Below, piece after piece: positions 11,462 to 23,795 of a stretch of DNA of 64,000 nt. Position numbers and translations under genes: made by a program. The stretch is from Hypomesus transpacificus. Lineage: Eukaryota; Chordata; Actinopteri; Osmeriformes; Osmeridae. Each line of letters opens with the position of its first letter. Within the stretch, counting starts at the first letter, position 1. The notes under the pieces are model-generated. The model was not told where the DNA came from. It saw only the letters and a list, made by a program, of their open reading frames with translations, and made no database searches. The stretch is from the NCBI RefSeq assembly GCF_021917145.1, contig NC_061063.1:9972763-10036762 (forward strand), written 5' to 3'.

Positions 11462-11530
11462 TTTGGCGTAGCTGGTAGTGGTTGCGCTTGGAAGTCAAGA
11501 GGTGACAGGTTCGAATCCCTGTGGGGGTGA
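11462..11530 (+). mobile_element. tRNA-derived SINE head
   Basis: TGGCGTAGCTGGTAGTGG resembles a polymerase III box A and GGTTCGAATCC (11509-11519) is a perfect box B, with tRNA-like spacing of about 45 bases. The following 160 bases (to about 11690) are unique here and probably the SINE body. A GAAACTCACTCC segment occurs on both sides (near 11408 and 11679), possibly a terminal duplication. There is no acceptor stem, so it is not a functional tRNA. Confidence 0.6.
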
Positions 11531-11705
11531 ACATTGGCCGGATACCTCTGACGGTGCTAGCAAGACCACATCCGTTACATACCCGTTACATTGGTGCCGT
11601 GACCCAGATCTCACGAGGTTAGCATCGGCTAACCGCCGGAGTGAGTTTCAGAGGGGTGAATATAACAAGTGTGAATTGATGAAACTCACTCCGTTACATA
11701 CCCGT

Positions 11706-12233
11706 TACACACCTACACCTCACTGACACCACCCTGCACCTACACCTCACTGACACCACCCTGCACCTACACCTCACTGACACCACCCTGCACCTACACC
11801 TCACTGACACCACCCTGCTCCTGCACCTCACTGACACCACCCTGCACCTACACCTCACTGACACCACCCTGCAGCTACACCTCACTGACACCACCCTGCA
11901 CCTACACCTCACTGACACCACCCTGCACCTACACCTCACTGACACCACCCTGCAGCTACACCTCATTGACACCACCCTTCAGCTACACCTCACTGACACC
12001 ACCCTGCACCTACACCTCACTGACACCACCCTGCTTCTACACCTCACTGACACCACCCTGCTCCTACACCTCACTGACACCACCCTGCAGCTACACCTCA
12101 CTGACACCACCCTGCTCCTACACCTCACTGACACCACCCTGCAGCTACACCTCACTGACACCACCCTGCACCTACACCTCACTGACACCACCCTGCACCT
12201 ACACCTCACTGACACCGCCCTGCACCTACACCA
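11706..12233. repeat. 27-bp minisatellite, about 19 units
   Basis: Units of CACCTACACCTCACTGACACCACCCTG with C/G/T variants at one or two positions. Because 27 is a multiple of three, frames stay open on both strands, giving false proteins. Confidence 0.95.
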
Positions 12234-12544
12234 CCCTGCTCAGTCAGAAGCCCTGGTCTCACCAGGAGAGACTCCTGTTAGGGACGATGAGAGCAGCTGG
12301 AGATCCACACAGTGTACAGACACACACACACACAGCACACACACACCCACACACACACGCGCGCGCAGCCTTCTCTCCTACTGGAACTGATGATGAGTGT
12401 CCCTGACAGATCCACCTTCCGGGACAGCAACACATACAGACACATGCATCACCTTTAACACACATGCGCAAACATTCACCTGACACGTTTGAAAATGTCA
12501 CACTTTCCTCAAATCAGCAAAGCCCCTCCACCTCTGATTCTCTC

Positions 12545-13135
12545 CAGAGTTGGGTAACGTTACTTTTTAAAGTAACTAATTACAGTTACTAGTTACATTT
12601 ATTGTAAAGTAACTAGATACGTTACTTAGTTACTTGCTGTAGAGAGTAAGGCGTTAAGTAGCAAAATGGTGTTCATTTCACTGAACCAGACTTTACTTAC
12701 TGTAATATAATCCTAAAACCGCTGCAACAATACAGCGACGCATTACACAAGATTGAGTTCAAATACATTATTTAATGTGTCATTACGTAGGCCTACTGTA
12801 GATGCAAGTCTTAAATAACTATTTAGCTGGTCGGCTCCATGACGCCGGGTAAGTTGGGCTTGTGAGACTGCTCACCAAATGAACGAAGGGGAACCCACTT
12901 ATCTAGCTTTTTTGTCGGTACCTAGGTTAGCAAAAAGTAGCCTCAACTTTCCTAGACTTTTAGCTACATGCTGAGGGCTCGCGACCAAAAGACTAACTTG
13001 AGTAACGCGTTACTTTTTTGAACAAGGAACTAGTAACGGATTCATCCAATTAAATAGGTAACGTGTTAAGTTACTTGTTACCTAACAAAAGTAGTCAGTT
13101 GTTTGTAACGCACATTGTAACGCGTTACACCCATT
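12545..13135. mobile_element. GTAAC-rich dispersed element with inverted ends
   Basis: Begins TTGGGTAACGTTACTTTTTAAAG and ends GTAACGCGTTACACCCA, roughly inverted, with many internal GTTAC/GTAAC half-palindromes. This pattern is typical of a fish MITE family. No coding sequence and no clear target duplication. Confidence 0.45.
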
Positions 13136-13691
13136 ACTGGTCCTCACTGATGGAGGACAGAGAGGAGGGAGATAGAGGGGGAGAGAGGGATGGAGAGGAA
13201 AGAGAGGACAGAGAGGTACGGATATTTATTAAAAATAAACAACAAACTCCAAAGGGCAGACTGCAATAAATGTCACTCAACATCAGGGGGAGAGAGATGA
13301 GGGGGAAGAGAGGTAGGGGGGAGAGGGGGAGGGGGACGGGGGGTGAGAGACAGGGAGGGGGGGAGAATTAAAGTGGGAGACACTTGTGTGCGTGTGGCTG
13401 ATCTGTGCGCAGCCTCGATACAGAGACAGACAGGCAGGACTCCACAAAGCTGCTTTTCAGACTGCAGCCTTAGTTTCCACATGTCCCAGAGTGCTGTTCA
13501 TCTGGTCCACAAAAAGGAAAGGAGAGCAGAACGATGGAGAAACAGAGAGGGGAAAGGGATAGAAAGAGAAAAAGAGACTAGCACGAGCACTACGCTTGAG
13601 CAAGCGATGCCTAGTTGTCATGGCAGCGGTGTCTCTCTGGTCTCCGTAGGAACGAGTGAATCCTGTTGCAGCTCGACTTTGCCCCCAGGCG

Positions 13692-13734
<43 letters not shown>

Positions 13735-14315
13735 AGCCCAGGGCACCAGGGCTGACCTGGAAAACACTATCTGTCTGTTTATCTGTCTATCTGTCAATCA
13801 TTCCCTTACTTCTTACTCCTTAAACTGAACAGAATGTCAGTGTGTATGTGTGTGTGCTTCAGTACTTGTGTTTGGTGGTATTCATCACACCCCACACACA
13901 CACACACATACACACACATACACACAAACACCAGTCAGAGCTTACATGTATTAGCTGGCCAAACTAGCCAAGAAAACAGAGGATCTGTGTTGACAGAACA
14001 GCCATTGTTCTGACCAAGAAGAAACAATGTTGTTGTGTCCTAAAGATATTGCACCAGCCAGCAGGCCTCATCTCTGAACACCACTGGTTCAGAATGATGA
14101 CAAGCTGGCTGTTTGGAGTTCAGATCATTCATAGAAACAGCTACTATGACTGCAAGAGTTTCCATTGTAGATTAGGATTTGTGGACAGGATTTTACAGTA
14201 TTAGGAAATACAATAATTCAGCTGGGGCAGGGCTTGATTTTGCAATATTTTCCATTGGCATTGACCTGGTATTTGGTATGAAATTAGGTATTAGACCTTA
14301 GCTTTCTCTGTCTTT

Positions 14316-14352
<37 letters not shown>

Positions 14353-15089
14353 TGTCTCTCTGTCTCTCTCTGTCTTTCTCTGTCTCTCCCTCTCTCTCCT
14401 TCTCTCTCTGCGTTCATGCGTCCTCTCTGTGTCTGACACCGTTAGGCATGGTCAGATGGTCACACAAACATTTAGCTATGAGCAGTCATTGTGACTTGTG
14501 TGTGTGTGTGAGCAGTCATTGTTTCTAGTCTGTTTGTCTCTCTGTCCATGTCCTGGAAGAGCTGGTGGGGTGTGTTCAGTCACTAAGTGTGTGTGTGTGT
14601 GTGTTCAGTCACTAAGTGTGTGTGTGTGTGTGTGTTCTCAGTCTTCTTCCTGGCCTGGTACTGGGTCAGGCCATCCTCCTCCTCTCCAGGATTACTCTCC
14701 TTCTCTCTCCTCCATTCCTTCCTCTCCCCTTCCTCTCTACCTGGCTCCTCTGTTCATTCTCACCCCTCTGGGTATATCTGTAGACAAGTCATTTTCAAGT
14801 TCACACACACACACACACACACACACAGCACACAGTTACGCACTCACACACACAAACACACACTCACACAAACCAGGGCTGGCTCCATTATCAGGGCTAG
14901 ATTCTGAATGTTTCATCATCCTTCTCTGAGTAGAAACCATTAATTTTTCACACAGAGGGGGCGAGGTGGGGGGGAGTGGCGTGAAGGAGGGGGTAGGTGG
15001 GGGGGTAGGTGGGGTGGTAGGTGTGACCAGTTTTGAGGAAATGAATGCTTCCAGATCCTTCAATGATGTAAAACCAGAAGGAGGTGGAG
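13136..15089. other. Intergenic, low-complexity tracts only
   Basis: Purine-rich block 13147-13210 and 13285-13365, (GA)n 13689-13731, CA tracts near 13891-13925, (CT)n 14325-14400, CA/TG tracts 14586-14640 and 14802-14870. No recognisable exon. Confidence 0.6.
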
Positions 15090-15225
15090 GAGAGGTGTTT
15101 AGAAGGATGTGGAGGAGAGGTGTGGAGAAGGAGGTGGAGGAGAGGTGTTTAGAAGGAGGTGGAGAAGAGGTGTCGAGAAGGAGGTGGAGGAGAGGTGTTT
15201 AGAAGGAGGTGGAGGAGAGGGGATG
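15090..15225. repeat. 24-bp purine-rich minisatellite
   Basis: About five units of AGAAGGAGGTGGAGGAGAGG with GTGTTT or GTGTCG spacers. Confidence 0.85.
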
Positions 15226-15329
15226 AAACTAGGGTGTTGATTTAGATGTCATGTGTCCCTGATGGGTTAGGGGTTAGCTAACCCTAACCCTGATGGGATG
15301 ATCAATATACATTTCTCTCTATCCCTAAC

Positions 15330-15355
15330 ACACACACACACACACACACACACAG

Positions 15356-15390
<35 letters not shown>

Positions 15391-15471
15391 TACACACACA
15401 CACACACACACACACACAGATACACACACACACACACACACAGATACACACACACACACACACACACACAG

Positions 15472-15514
<43 letters not shown>

Positions 15515-15516
15515 TA

Positions 15517-15556
<40 letters not shown>

Positions 15557-15578
15557 TACACACATACACACACACACA

Positions 15579-15612
<34 letters not shown>
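15330..15612. repeat. Long (CA)n with regular GATA interruptions
   Basis: About 280 bp of CA repeat punctuated by CAGATACACA at intervals of 20-45 bases, suggesting expansion of a CA tract that had acquired a GATA variant. Confidence 0.95.
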
Positions 15613-15617
<5 letters not shown>

Positions 15618-15867
15618 TCTATTGTCAGCTGGACATAATAGGCCGTATTGACTGAGTCTGGGTTTGGATATTAGCTGCGAATAAATGGACAAACATCCTG
15701 ATAGCACACACACACTCACACACACACTCACTCTGTTCCCTAGGTTCCTGACCTGATGATGAGCCTCTGTCCTTCTCTGCTCCAGTCTGTACCAGCATGT
15801 TTCATGCAACAATTGCTGGAATGAAATGTGAACACTGAGTCGGAGATTCGATGTAATCTTGTTTACG

Positions 15868-16202
15868 CCTGCTTTTAACAGGCGGAGAATTTTCACCGCA
15901 AAATAGAGTCGCGCTTTCACAGGCGGTTTTTGTACATACCGTCGAATACATAATTAGGCACACTTTACGCATCCCCTCCCATCTCTTTATGGGAACTCCC
16001 ACTTTCCCCTTGACCCTCCCGTGAATGCATATGCATGACACGGAAAAGCGCAATTTGCCATTTTCAGTTCCCGCGACAGGCAGTCTGCGTTTTTACCTCA
16101 GTGCGGCATGTTTGTACATACCTCGCCATGTTTTACGCTTAAATTGCGAAACAAATACGCCTGAAGTGGGCGCAAAAGCGGTAGTACATGAGGCCCTGTG
16201 TT
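15868..16202. mobile_element. Decayed dispersed element, copy A
   Basis: Shares diverged but collinear sequence with 18325-18545, including the motif GGAACTCCCACTTTCCCC and the following GCATAT...GCGCAA segment. It ends TACATGAGGCCCTGTGT, matching the right end of the Harbinger-like interval at 9980. No coding capacity. Confidence 0.5.
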
Positions 16203-16249
16203 TAGTCTGCTGAGGAACAGGAAGGCTGTTGTGCTCCTGACCCCGCACG

Positions 16250-16889
16250 TCCAGGGTCCAGACGTCCAGGGTCCAGACGTCCAGGGTCCAGACGTCCAGG
16301 GTCCAGACGTCCAGGCGTCCAGGGTCCAGACGTCCAGGGTCCAGACGTCCAGGCGTCCAGACGTCCAGGCGTCCAGGGTCCAGGCGTCCAGGCGTCCAGG
16401 GTCCAGACGTCCAGGCGTCCAGGGTCCAGACGTCCAGGCGTCCAGGGTCCAGACGTCCAGGCGTCCAGGCGTCCAGACGTCCAGGCGTCCAGGGTCCAGA
16501 CGTCCAGGCGTCCAGGGTCCAGACGTCCAGACGTCCAGGGTCCAGACGTCCAGGGTCCAGACGTCCAGGCGTCCAGGGTCCAGACGTCCAGGGTCCAGAC
16601 GTCCAGGCGTCCAGGGTCCAGACGTCCAGGGTCCAGGCGTCCAGGGTCCAGACGTCCAGGGTCCAGACGTCCAGACGTCCAGGCGTCCAGGGTCCAGACG
16701 TCCAGGCGTCCAGGGTCCAGACGTCCAGACGTCCAGGGTCCAGACGTCCAGGGTCCAGACGTCCAGGGTCCAGACGTCCAGGCGTCCAGGGTCCAGACGT
16801 CCAGGGTCCAGACGTCCAGACGTCCAGGCGTCCAGGGTCCAGACGTCCAGGCGTCCAGGGTCCAGACGTCCAGGCGTCCAGGGTCCAGG
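16250..16889. repeat. GACGTC-rich minisatellite
   Basis: About 640 bp built from two short modules, GTCCAG plus ACGTCCAG or GCGTCCAG, arranged in varying order. Each ACGT module creates the palindrome GACGTC. The long frames on both strands are artefacts. Unusually rich in CpG for this region. Confidence 0.95.
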
Positions 16890-17134
16890 GCCCCTCTCTT
16901 GTTCCCTCTCTCTTTCTCTCTCTTCTTCTCTCTTTCACTCTCTAAAAATCGTTATGTTGTGTGCAGTGGTGCAGTAAATGTTGTCTGTCCCCTCTGTAAT
17001 GGATGCCATTAGACAGGCATTTCCATAATGGCCCCATCATCTCAGAAATGGTGTTGGAAAAAGGCATGATGGGTAATGACGGTGGCTTGTTGCTCTGTGA
17101 CCAGTCAGGAGAACACGGCTGGTTGGCTGGATGT

Positions 17135-17605
17135 CTCCCCTCCTCACCTCTCCTCGCTCCTCTCCTCACCTCTCCCCTCCTCACCTCTCCTCTCCTCACC
17201 TCTCCCCTCCTCACCTCTCCTCTCCTCACCTCTCCCCTCCTCACCTCTCCTCTCCTCTCTCCTCACCTCATCCCTCCTCACCTTACTTCACCACTCCTCT
17301 CTCCTCACCTCTCCGCTCTCCTCACATCACCTCACCTCTCCTCTCTCCCCTCCTCATCTCACCTCTCCTCTCCCCTCCTCACCTTACCTCTCCTCTCTCC
17401 TCACCTCTCCCCTCCTCACCTTTCCTCTCCCCTCCTCACTTCTCCTCTCTCTTCACCTCACCTCTCCCCTCCTCACCTCACATCTCCTCTCTCCTCACCT
17501 CTCCCCTCACCTCTCTCCACCCCACCCCACCCCACCTCTCCTCACCACACCTCACCCCTCCCCACCTCTCTTCTCTCCTCACCTCACCTCACCTCTCCTA
17601 GACTA
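17135..17605. repeat. Polypyrimidine minisatellite
   Basis: About 470 bp almost entirely of C and T with CTCACCTCTCC units, a mirror-type homopurine-homopyrimidine tract. Confidence 0.95.
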
Positions 17606-17977
17606 GGAGAATAGGGGTGAGACAGAAACAGAGAGAACTACAGGAAGGGTTAGGGTTTATAGGAAGGTGAAAACAGACATCAACAAATGAAATGGGGTGG
17701 GTGGTGGAGGGTAATGGTGTGTGTGTGTGTTGATTGAGTGGGCCTTCAGGGGGTCTAGCAGTGACCCAGCCCACATGGTGTCCAACCCTAATGGGATCAG
17801 AACCAGGATGTTTGGCCACATTCTTATACCAAAACCATCTGGTCTCTCCCTTCACTATTCACTTAACCCCACACATACCTACACAGAACACATCGATCCA
17901 CCCTCAACTACACTCACAAACACTCAGTCAGTCCAGGGACTGTGGTGTGGGCAGAGGCAGGAGGATGGAGACTGAGG
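17606..17977. other. Intergenic, nothing recognisable
   Basis: No exon, repeat unit or domain identified. Confidence 0.5.
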
Positions 17978-18560
17978 GCTAGATTTACTAACACTGCGCA
18001 GTCTGTTGATGCGAGTTCGATAATAGCGCCCGCTTTGCTTCCTCATTATGCGTAGTATTTATCAAACCTGACACCCATCAGGCAATCAGCGCATACTCCG
18101 CCCTCAAGCGTAATTAGCGCGCCTCTAAAATAACAATGGGCTCGCATGTTTCTAGCATGGATCTTCCTACGGGAAAAAGAAAGCGCAAGCTTAAATTTAG
18201 TGACGTGCATGAAGTAACAGCAAACCTGAACATATTACAGGCCTATGTCTTCGCCTTGCTCGGATCACTGCTGCCATTGAATAAGGTACATGTGTACACA
18301 CAGGAAAACGCGCTCCTGGTTTAAACTTGCTTTTAAGAGGCACGCTCTTACTGGCAGTCTTTGTAAATACAGTAGAATATATAATTAGGGTTAGCGTACT
18401 TTACGGGTATCCTTCCACCGTTTTGGGTGGAACTCCCACTTTCCCCATGACCTTTCCACGAACGCATATTGAAAGCGCAACTTGTCCGTTCCCGCTCATG
18501 TGGCAGGCAATCTGCAATTTTACACAAGTGCGCCCTTTTTGTAACCTAGACTCCTAATTT
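17978..18560. mobile_element. Decayed dispersed element, copy B
   Basis: Homologous in its right half to 15868-16110. An internal frame (18136-18324) encodes KRKRKLKFSDVHEVTANL, which vaguely resembles the start of the Myb/SANT-like protein of fish Harbinger elements. It degenerates quickly. Assignment to Harbinger is inference. Confidence 0.45.
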
Positions 18561-20197
18561 AATGTATGTTTACCAGTTTTGTTTAGAAATGCAGACAGAG
18601 CTACGTGACGCTGTTCTCCAGTAATGTGACTTGAATGCTGCGTTCCAGCTTGAATCTGCCCTCAGCCTGTCTGCATGGACGACTTTTCTTTCTTCATCTC
18701 TTACATAACGCTGATCAACAGGGAGATTTTGTTTATATTTGGCGCCTGTAGCCTTCGTTCCCCAAACCCCCCCATCCCACAACCCTGGGAGAGCGGGTTG
18801 AGAGAGGTAATCCTTGGTAGATTTGTCAGGTGTTGGGAAAGGAGGGCATGTGGTCAGGGTGGCACGGAAGGTCTGCTGGCTGGCAGGACACTCAGACACA
18901 CAGACAGATTACTGCAGCATAGCTGTACTGTACTGTGGTCACAGGGCAGCCCTGTGGACAAAGGCTTCTGTTGTCCCTTTCCACAAGTGTACGTGTGTGT
19001 ATGTGTGTGAACGTGTGTACATGCGTGTGTGTGTGGGGGTAGAAGTGGGATGTTATATTCTATTGTTTTCTGTATTTTGGATTTGTGAAGTATTTATTCC
19101 TTCATGTATTCTCATGCTCATTCTTATCATCACTGACAGTTGCATGTCAAGGTAATGTTTTTATTTGAACTTAACAAATCTACTACTTTCCATTCACACA
19201 GCAGAGAACCACACGCATGGAAATAGTAACAACCGGCCACTTCTGTCTGTGGTGTTGAGGAGAGGAATGTGGAGATGGATCAGACGGGCTGAAAAGAGCC
19301 CACATCTGAGAGGAGGAAGAGGATCTGAACCAGAGTTCAATCTATTCCATCCAACAGGTACGTGAGCACCATGTAAAACACACACACACACACACTGAGA
19401 CACACACACACTGAGACACACACACACTGAGACACACACACAATGGGAGACACACACACACACACACACACTGGGAGACACACACACACTCTCACATCCT
19501 CTGAATACGTGAGCGCCATGTGGAATTCATAACGGTTGTCATGGTGCCCACATAGCAACCAGCTCTGCATGTATGGCTGCTGCTCTGGTGTTGACTCTGA
19601 GAGGGGGGAGGGGAGAGAGGGGGGGAGGGGAGAGAGGGGGGAGGAGAGAGGGGTGAGGAGAGAGAGGGGGGAGGTGCCTGATGGAAAGAGAGAGAAGGAA
19701 AGGGATGAACAACAATGGTTTTGGAAAGATGGAGGGAGAAGGAGAGGAGAGGGTGTAACTGTGCTGTGTTAAAGCCACAGAGGAACAAGGGATGAAACTC
19801 AGACTGAGAAGGTGGTGAAAGGAGAGAGAAAGATGAGAGAGGAGACAGGAAAAAGAGAGAGGAATAGAAAACCAGCAGGTAGCCCTGGCTGTTCCCTCAG
19901 GTCACATGTTCCAGCAGCAAGAAGAACAGTCCTAAGGTGTCTTTCAAAATGGCCTTCTGTCAACACGGTACTCTGATGTTGTAGTCCTTCTCCAGCTGCT
20001 TCTGAGCATGTGCAGAGAGGGGGCTCATGGGTAATTGATGCGGAGGGTCTTATTTTGGGAGGAAGTCCAAATGACAATAATTCCAGTAGAAACAACACAT
20101 GTACACAAGGTCATCTCCCTCTCTCCATCACTCCCTCTCCCTCTCTCTCTCTACCACACAAGCAGCCGTTCACACAGAATTAGGTCAACCTCTCTCG

Positions 20198-20228
<31 letters not shown>

Positions 20229-20448
20229 GCTCTCTCGCTCTCTCTATCTCTCCCACTCTCTCCCTTGCAGGTCTCCATCCAGAGTGAGGCAGCTTTCTGA
20301 GACACAGGCACACACATGAATATTTCAGTTTGTTTCAAAACGTGAAATCCCCCACTCCCCTCAGCACAGACCCTGCAACGGAGGACAAGTGGGAGAGAAA
20401 TGGGAAAGAGAGACAGAGATAAAGAGAGAGAGAGAGACAGAAAGATAT
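18561..20448. other. Intergenic; one candidate exon at 19203-19360
   Basis: At 19203-19360 an acceptor-like TTCCATTCACACAG and a strong donor CAACAG/GTACGTG enclose about 158 bases with no recognisable peptide, possibly an untranslated or lncRNA exon. The rest holds CA tracts (19378-19490), a GGGAGA-rich tract (19598-19678) and (CT)n. Confidence 0.3.
20149..20252. repeat. Dispersed 40-bp segment leading into (CT)n, copy 1
   Basis: TACCACACAAGCAGCCGTTC plus the next 25 bases and a CT tract recur almost exactly at 24940-25030. Confidence 0.85.
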
Positions 20449-20449
20449 A

Positions 20450-22110
20450 CAGTGCCCTCCAAAAGTATTGGAACAGTGAGGCCAATTCCTTTATTTTTGC
20501 TGTAGACTGAAAACATTTGGGCTTGACATCAAACGATGAATGTGAAACCAGAGATCAACGTTTCAGCTTTTATTTCCAGGTATTTACATCAGGATCTGAT
20601 GCACAAATTAGAAAATATCACCTTTTTGTTCGAACCCACCCATTTGTCACGTGAGCAAAAGTATTGGAACATATGACTGACAGGTGTGTTTTGTTGCCCA
20701 GGTGTGTCCTATTACATACATTATTCAATCAATAAATACCACTGAATGTCTACACTCAGGTTCAGATTGGGTAAGATAGGTTTTGTCTATGCAGACTGTA
20801 TTCAGAGGTGAAAACAACATGAAAACCGGAGCGCTGTCTTTGGGTGAAAAACAAGCAATTGTGAGTCTTAGAGAAGATGGAAAATCAATCAGAGCCATTG
20901 CAGAAACATTGGCCATAGCCAGTACAACCATTTGGAATGTCCTGAAGAAGAAGAAAACTACTGGTGTACTAAGTAACAGACGTCGAACAGGTAGACCAAG
21001 GAAAACATCAGCAGTTGATGACAGAAACATTGTGAGAGCTGTAAAGAAAGACCCTAAAACAACTGTTAGTGAGATCAGCAACAACCTCCAGATGGCAGGA
21101 GTGAAGGTATCACTATCTACTGTTCGCAGAAGACTTCATGAACAAAAGTACAAGGGCTACACCAGAAGATGCAAACCACTCATTAGCAAGAAGAATAGGA
21201 AGGCCAGGCTGGAATTTGCCAAAAAGTACAGAGATGAACCTCAAAAATTCTGGGACAAAGTTTTATAGACTGATGAGACAAAGATTAACTTTTACCAAAG
21301 TGATGGAAAGGCTAAAGTTTGGAGAAAGAAAGGAACTGCTCATGATCCCAAACACACAAGCTCATCTGTGAAACACGGTGGAGGTAATGTCATGGCTTGG
21401 GCTTGCATGGCTTCTTCTAGGACGGGCTCATTAATCTTCATTGAGGATGTAACACATGATGGCAGCAGCAAAATGAACTCGGAAGTCTACAGAAACATTT
21501 TGTCTGCCAATTTAAGGAAAGATGCAACCAAACTGATTGGCAGAGCCTTCATCATGCAGCAAGATAACGACCCAAAACACACTGCCAAAACAACAAAGGA
21601 GTTCATCAGGGGCAAGAAATGGAAGGTATTAGACTGGCCAAGTCAATCTCCAGACTTAAACCCTATAGAGCATGCATTTTACCTGCTTAAGAGGAGACTG
21701 AAGGGAGGAACCCCACAAAACAAACAACAACTGAAAGAGGCTGCAGTGAAAGCCTGGGAAAGCATCAAAAAGGAAGAATGCAAAAGTTTGGTGACGTCAA
21801 TGGGTCACAGACTTGCTGCAGTTATTGAAAGCAAAGGATTTGCAACTAAATATTAAGTCTTATTCACTTAAATATGTTTTAAGTATATCTGTTCCAATAC
21901 TTTTGCTCACATGACAAATGGGTGGATTCAAACAAAATGTGATATTTTCTTAGTTGTGCATCAGATCCTGATGTAAATACCTGGAAATAAAAGCTGAAAC
22001 GTTGATCTCTGGTCTCACGTTCATTATTTGATGTCAAGCCCAAATGTTTTCAGTCTACAGCAAAAATAAAGGAATTCGCCTCACTGTTCCAATACTTTTG
22101 GAGGGCACTG
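20450..22110 (+). mobile_element. Tc1/mariner element, near complete, IR/DR type
   Basis: A 1661-bp element bounded by TA dinucleotides (20448-20449, 22111-22112) with inverted repeats of about 222 bp (20450-20671 and 21889-22110). Each inverted repeat carries an outer and an inner copy of the direct repeat CAAAAGTATTGGAACA, the IR/DR arrangement known from Sleeping Beauty-like elements. The two ends differ at few positions and the transposase frame has one stop, so the insertion looks young compared with the other elements here. Confidence 0.95.
20819..21856 (+). pseudogene. Tc1-family transposase with a single premature stop
   Basis: A frame of about 345 codons starting MKTGALSLGEKQAIV. 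It has the N-terminal paired-like helix-turn-helix (roughly residues 1-60), a GRPRK AT-hook-like linker (RRTGRPRKTS), a second HTH, then the DD34E catalytic core: TDET, QQDNDPKHTAK and the PSQSPDLNPIEH segment with the Glu. The frame is continuous except for an in-frame TAG at 21266-21268, directly before TDET where the family normally has Trp. Tc1 transposases are about 340 aa, so nothing else appears missing. Product: cut-and-paste integrase acting on the terminal repeats in the nucleus; truncated before all catalytic residues here. Confidence 0.92.
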
Positions 22111-22112
22111 TA

Positions 22113-23600
22113 TAAAGAGAGACAGAGAGGGAGACAGACAGACACAGGGAGGGACAGAGAGATATGAGAAAGGGGGTATGTGATGCAACCAACTGAAAAT
22201 GTGTAGGCTCCAGAACTGACAGTTCCAGTCTCTCTGAGATCCAGTCTCTCTGAGGTCTCTCTGGTGTCCAGTCTTTCTAAGGTCCACTTTCTGAGGTCCC
22301 GACCTCTGAGGTTTAAGCTCTCTGAGGTCTAGTCTCTCTGAGGTCCAGTCTTTCTGAGGTCCACAGAGATTTCAGGTTCAAAACCTCCTGTTATGTCTGT
22401 TGTTTTGGATAAAAGCATCAAAATATGTAGTTTTGTATTAATACATAATTTTTATATAACTACATGATCCTCTCATCCTCTCTCTGTCTTCTCTCTCTCA
22501 ATGTGTCACTCCCAGAAACACACACCCCCTTATGCTGGTGTTAATCTCTCAGTTCATTTGCACTCTTCAGTAGATAACAGCATCATTAGCACATATGAGC
22601 ACTTCTCTGTCATCATCCCCCATGTGGGTGTGTGTGTGTGTGGCTTGTGAATGGTTTGAAGCATGAATGAGACCTTTCAGCAGAGCCGGTTGGTTTTACA
22701 GGTGAGAGGGAGGGGTGAAGTTCCAAGAGACATCAGCAGTTGTAATTAGGTCTGATCAAATCAGAAGAAAAACAATTCCATATTTTGTGAATACGTATCT
22801 TTGGATTTAAGTCTGCTAGATGACAATTTAGGTATATTAAACAAGCCCAGCCTCAGCCCCATCCTCAGCTCCAGCCCCAGCCTCTGCCCCAGCTGCAGCC
22901 TCAGCCCCTGCCCCAGCCTCTGCCCCTCAGCTCCAGCCCCATCCTCAGCCCCAGATGCAGCCCCTGCCCCAGCCCCTGCCCCAGCCTCTGCCCCAGGAAG
23001 TGATCCCAGCCTGGAGCGTCTGTAGATGAGGTGAGCTGTAGATGAGGTGAGCTGCAGAATCGGGGGACCAGGAAGCTGGACAGCTGTGTCTGGGAGTACA
23101 CACACTGTCTCAGACACACACACACACAAGGACTTAGTCCATACCTGGACAGAGCAGGGACAATAAACAAATAAGTCAAAAAGGTTTTTAATGTCAACAA
23201 CAAGCAAGCAAACCAGACAGCATCAGAAACCCACCAGGCGGCTCTAATCAGAAACACACCGCTTCTTAACTGCTTCAACGACCCAGACAACTGCAGTCAC
23301 CATCAATCACTGACAACTGGCCCCAGAAGGTGGTGATGTATGTCCAGTAATCTCCCTCCACACCCTTTTTCCTCACCCTCTCTGAATCAACCCCCCCCCC
23401 CCCCCCCCGACCTGGTGCTGGTTGCCCCCAGAGCCAGGCGGGTGGCCCCAAGAGCCAGGCGGGTGGTGTCCAGAGCCAGGCGGGTTGCGTCCAGAGCCAG
23501 GCGGGTGGTGTCCAGAGCCAGGCGGGTGTCCATTCAAAGCTGCCCTCTGTAGGTCACCTCAGGCTGGCCCCCTAATCCAGATCAAGCCTGTCTAGACCTC
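22113..23600. other. Intergenic with short repeats
   Basis: GTCTCTCTGAGGTCCA repeats (22225-22365), a CAGCCTCAGCCCCTGCCCC minisatellite (22848-22998), a C-run (23391-23408) and five copies of GAGCCAGGCGGGTGG units (23431-23528). No gene supported. Confidence 0.6.
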
Positions 23601-23615
23601 TCATTACTGCTTCAT

Positions 23616-23795
23616 CAGGGGAGAGGGGGAGGGAGGGAGGGAGGGAGGGAGGGAGGGAGGGGAAACCCATGACTGGAATTCAAGAGAGCAAGATAGAGAG
23701 AAGACTCCCAAAACCCTAGAGGGAGAGAGGGAGAGAGGGAGAGAGGGAGAGAGGGAGAGAGGGAGAGAGGGAGAGAGGGAGAGAGGGAGAGGGGA
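23616..23795. repeat. GGGA and GAGAGGGA tandem repeats
   Basis: (GGGA)n at 23626-23662 followed by about ten GAGAGGGA units at 23718-23794. Homopurine. Confidence 0.9.

Noticed and set aside
11694-12406. Cys/Arg- and Thr/Pro-rich frames suggesting a mucin or metallothionein-like protein
   Set aside because: The 27-bp period keeps frames open on both strands; no start, signal peptide or exon structure.
16093-16977. 281-codon and 259-codon frames on opposite strands
   Set aside because: Both are translations of the GTCCAGACGTCCAG minisatellite.
22801-23025. Pro/Ala/Ser-rich frame
   Set aside because: It is a CAGCCCC-type minisatellite without exon borders.
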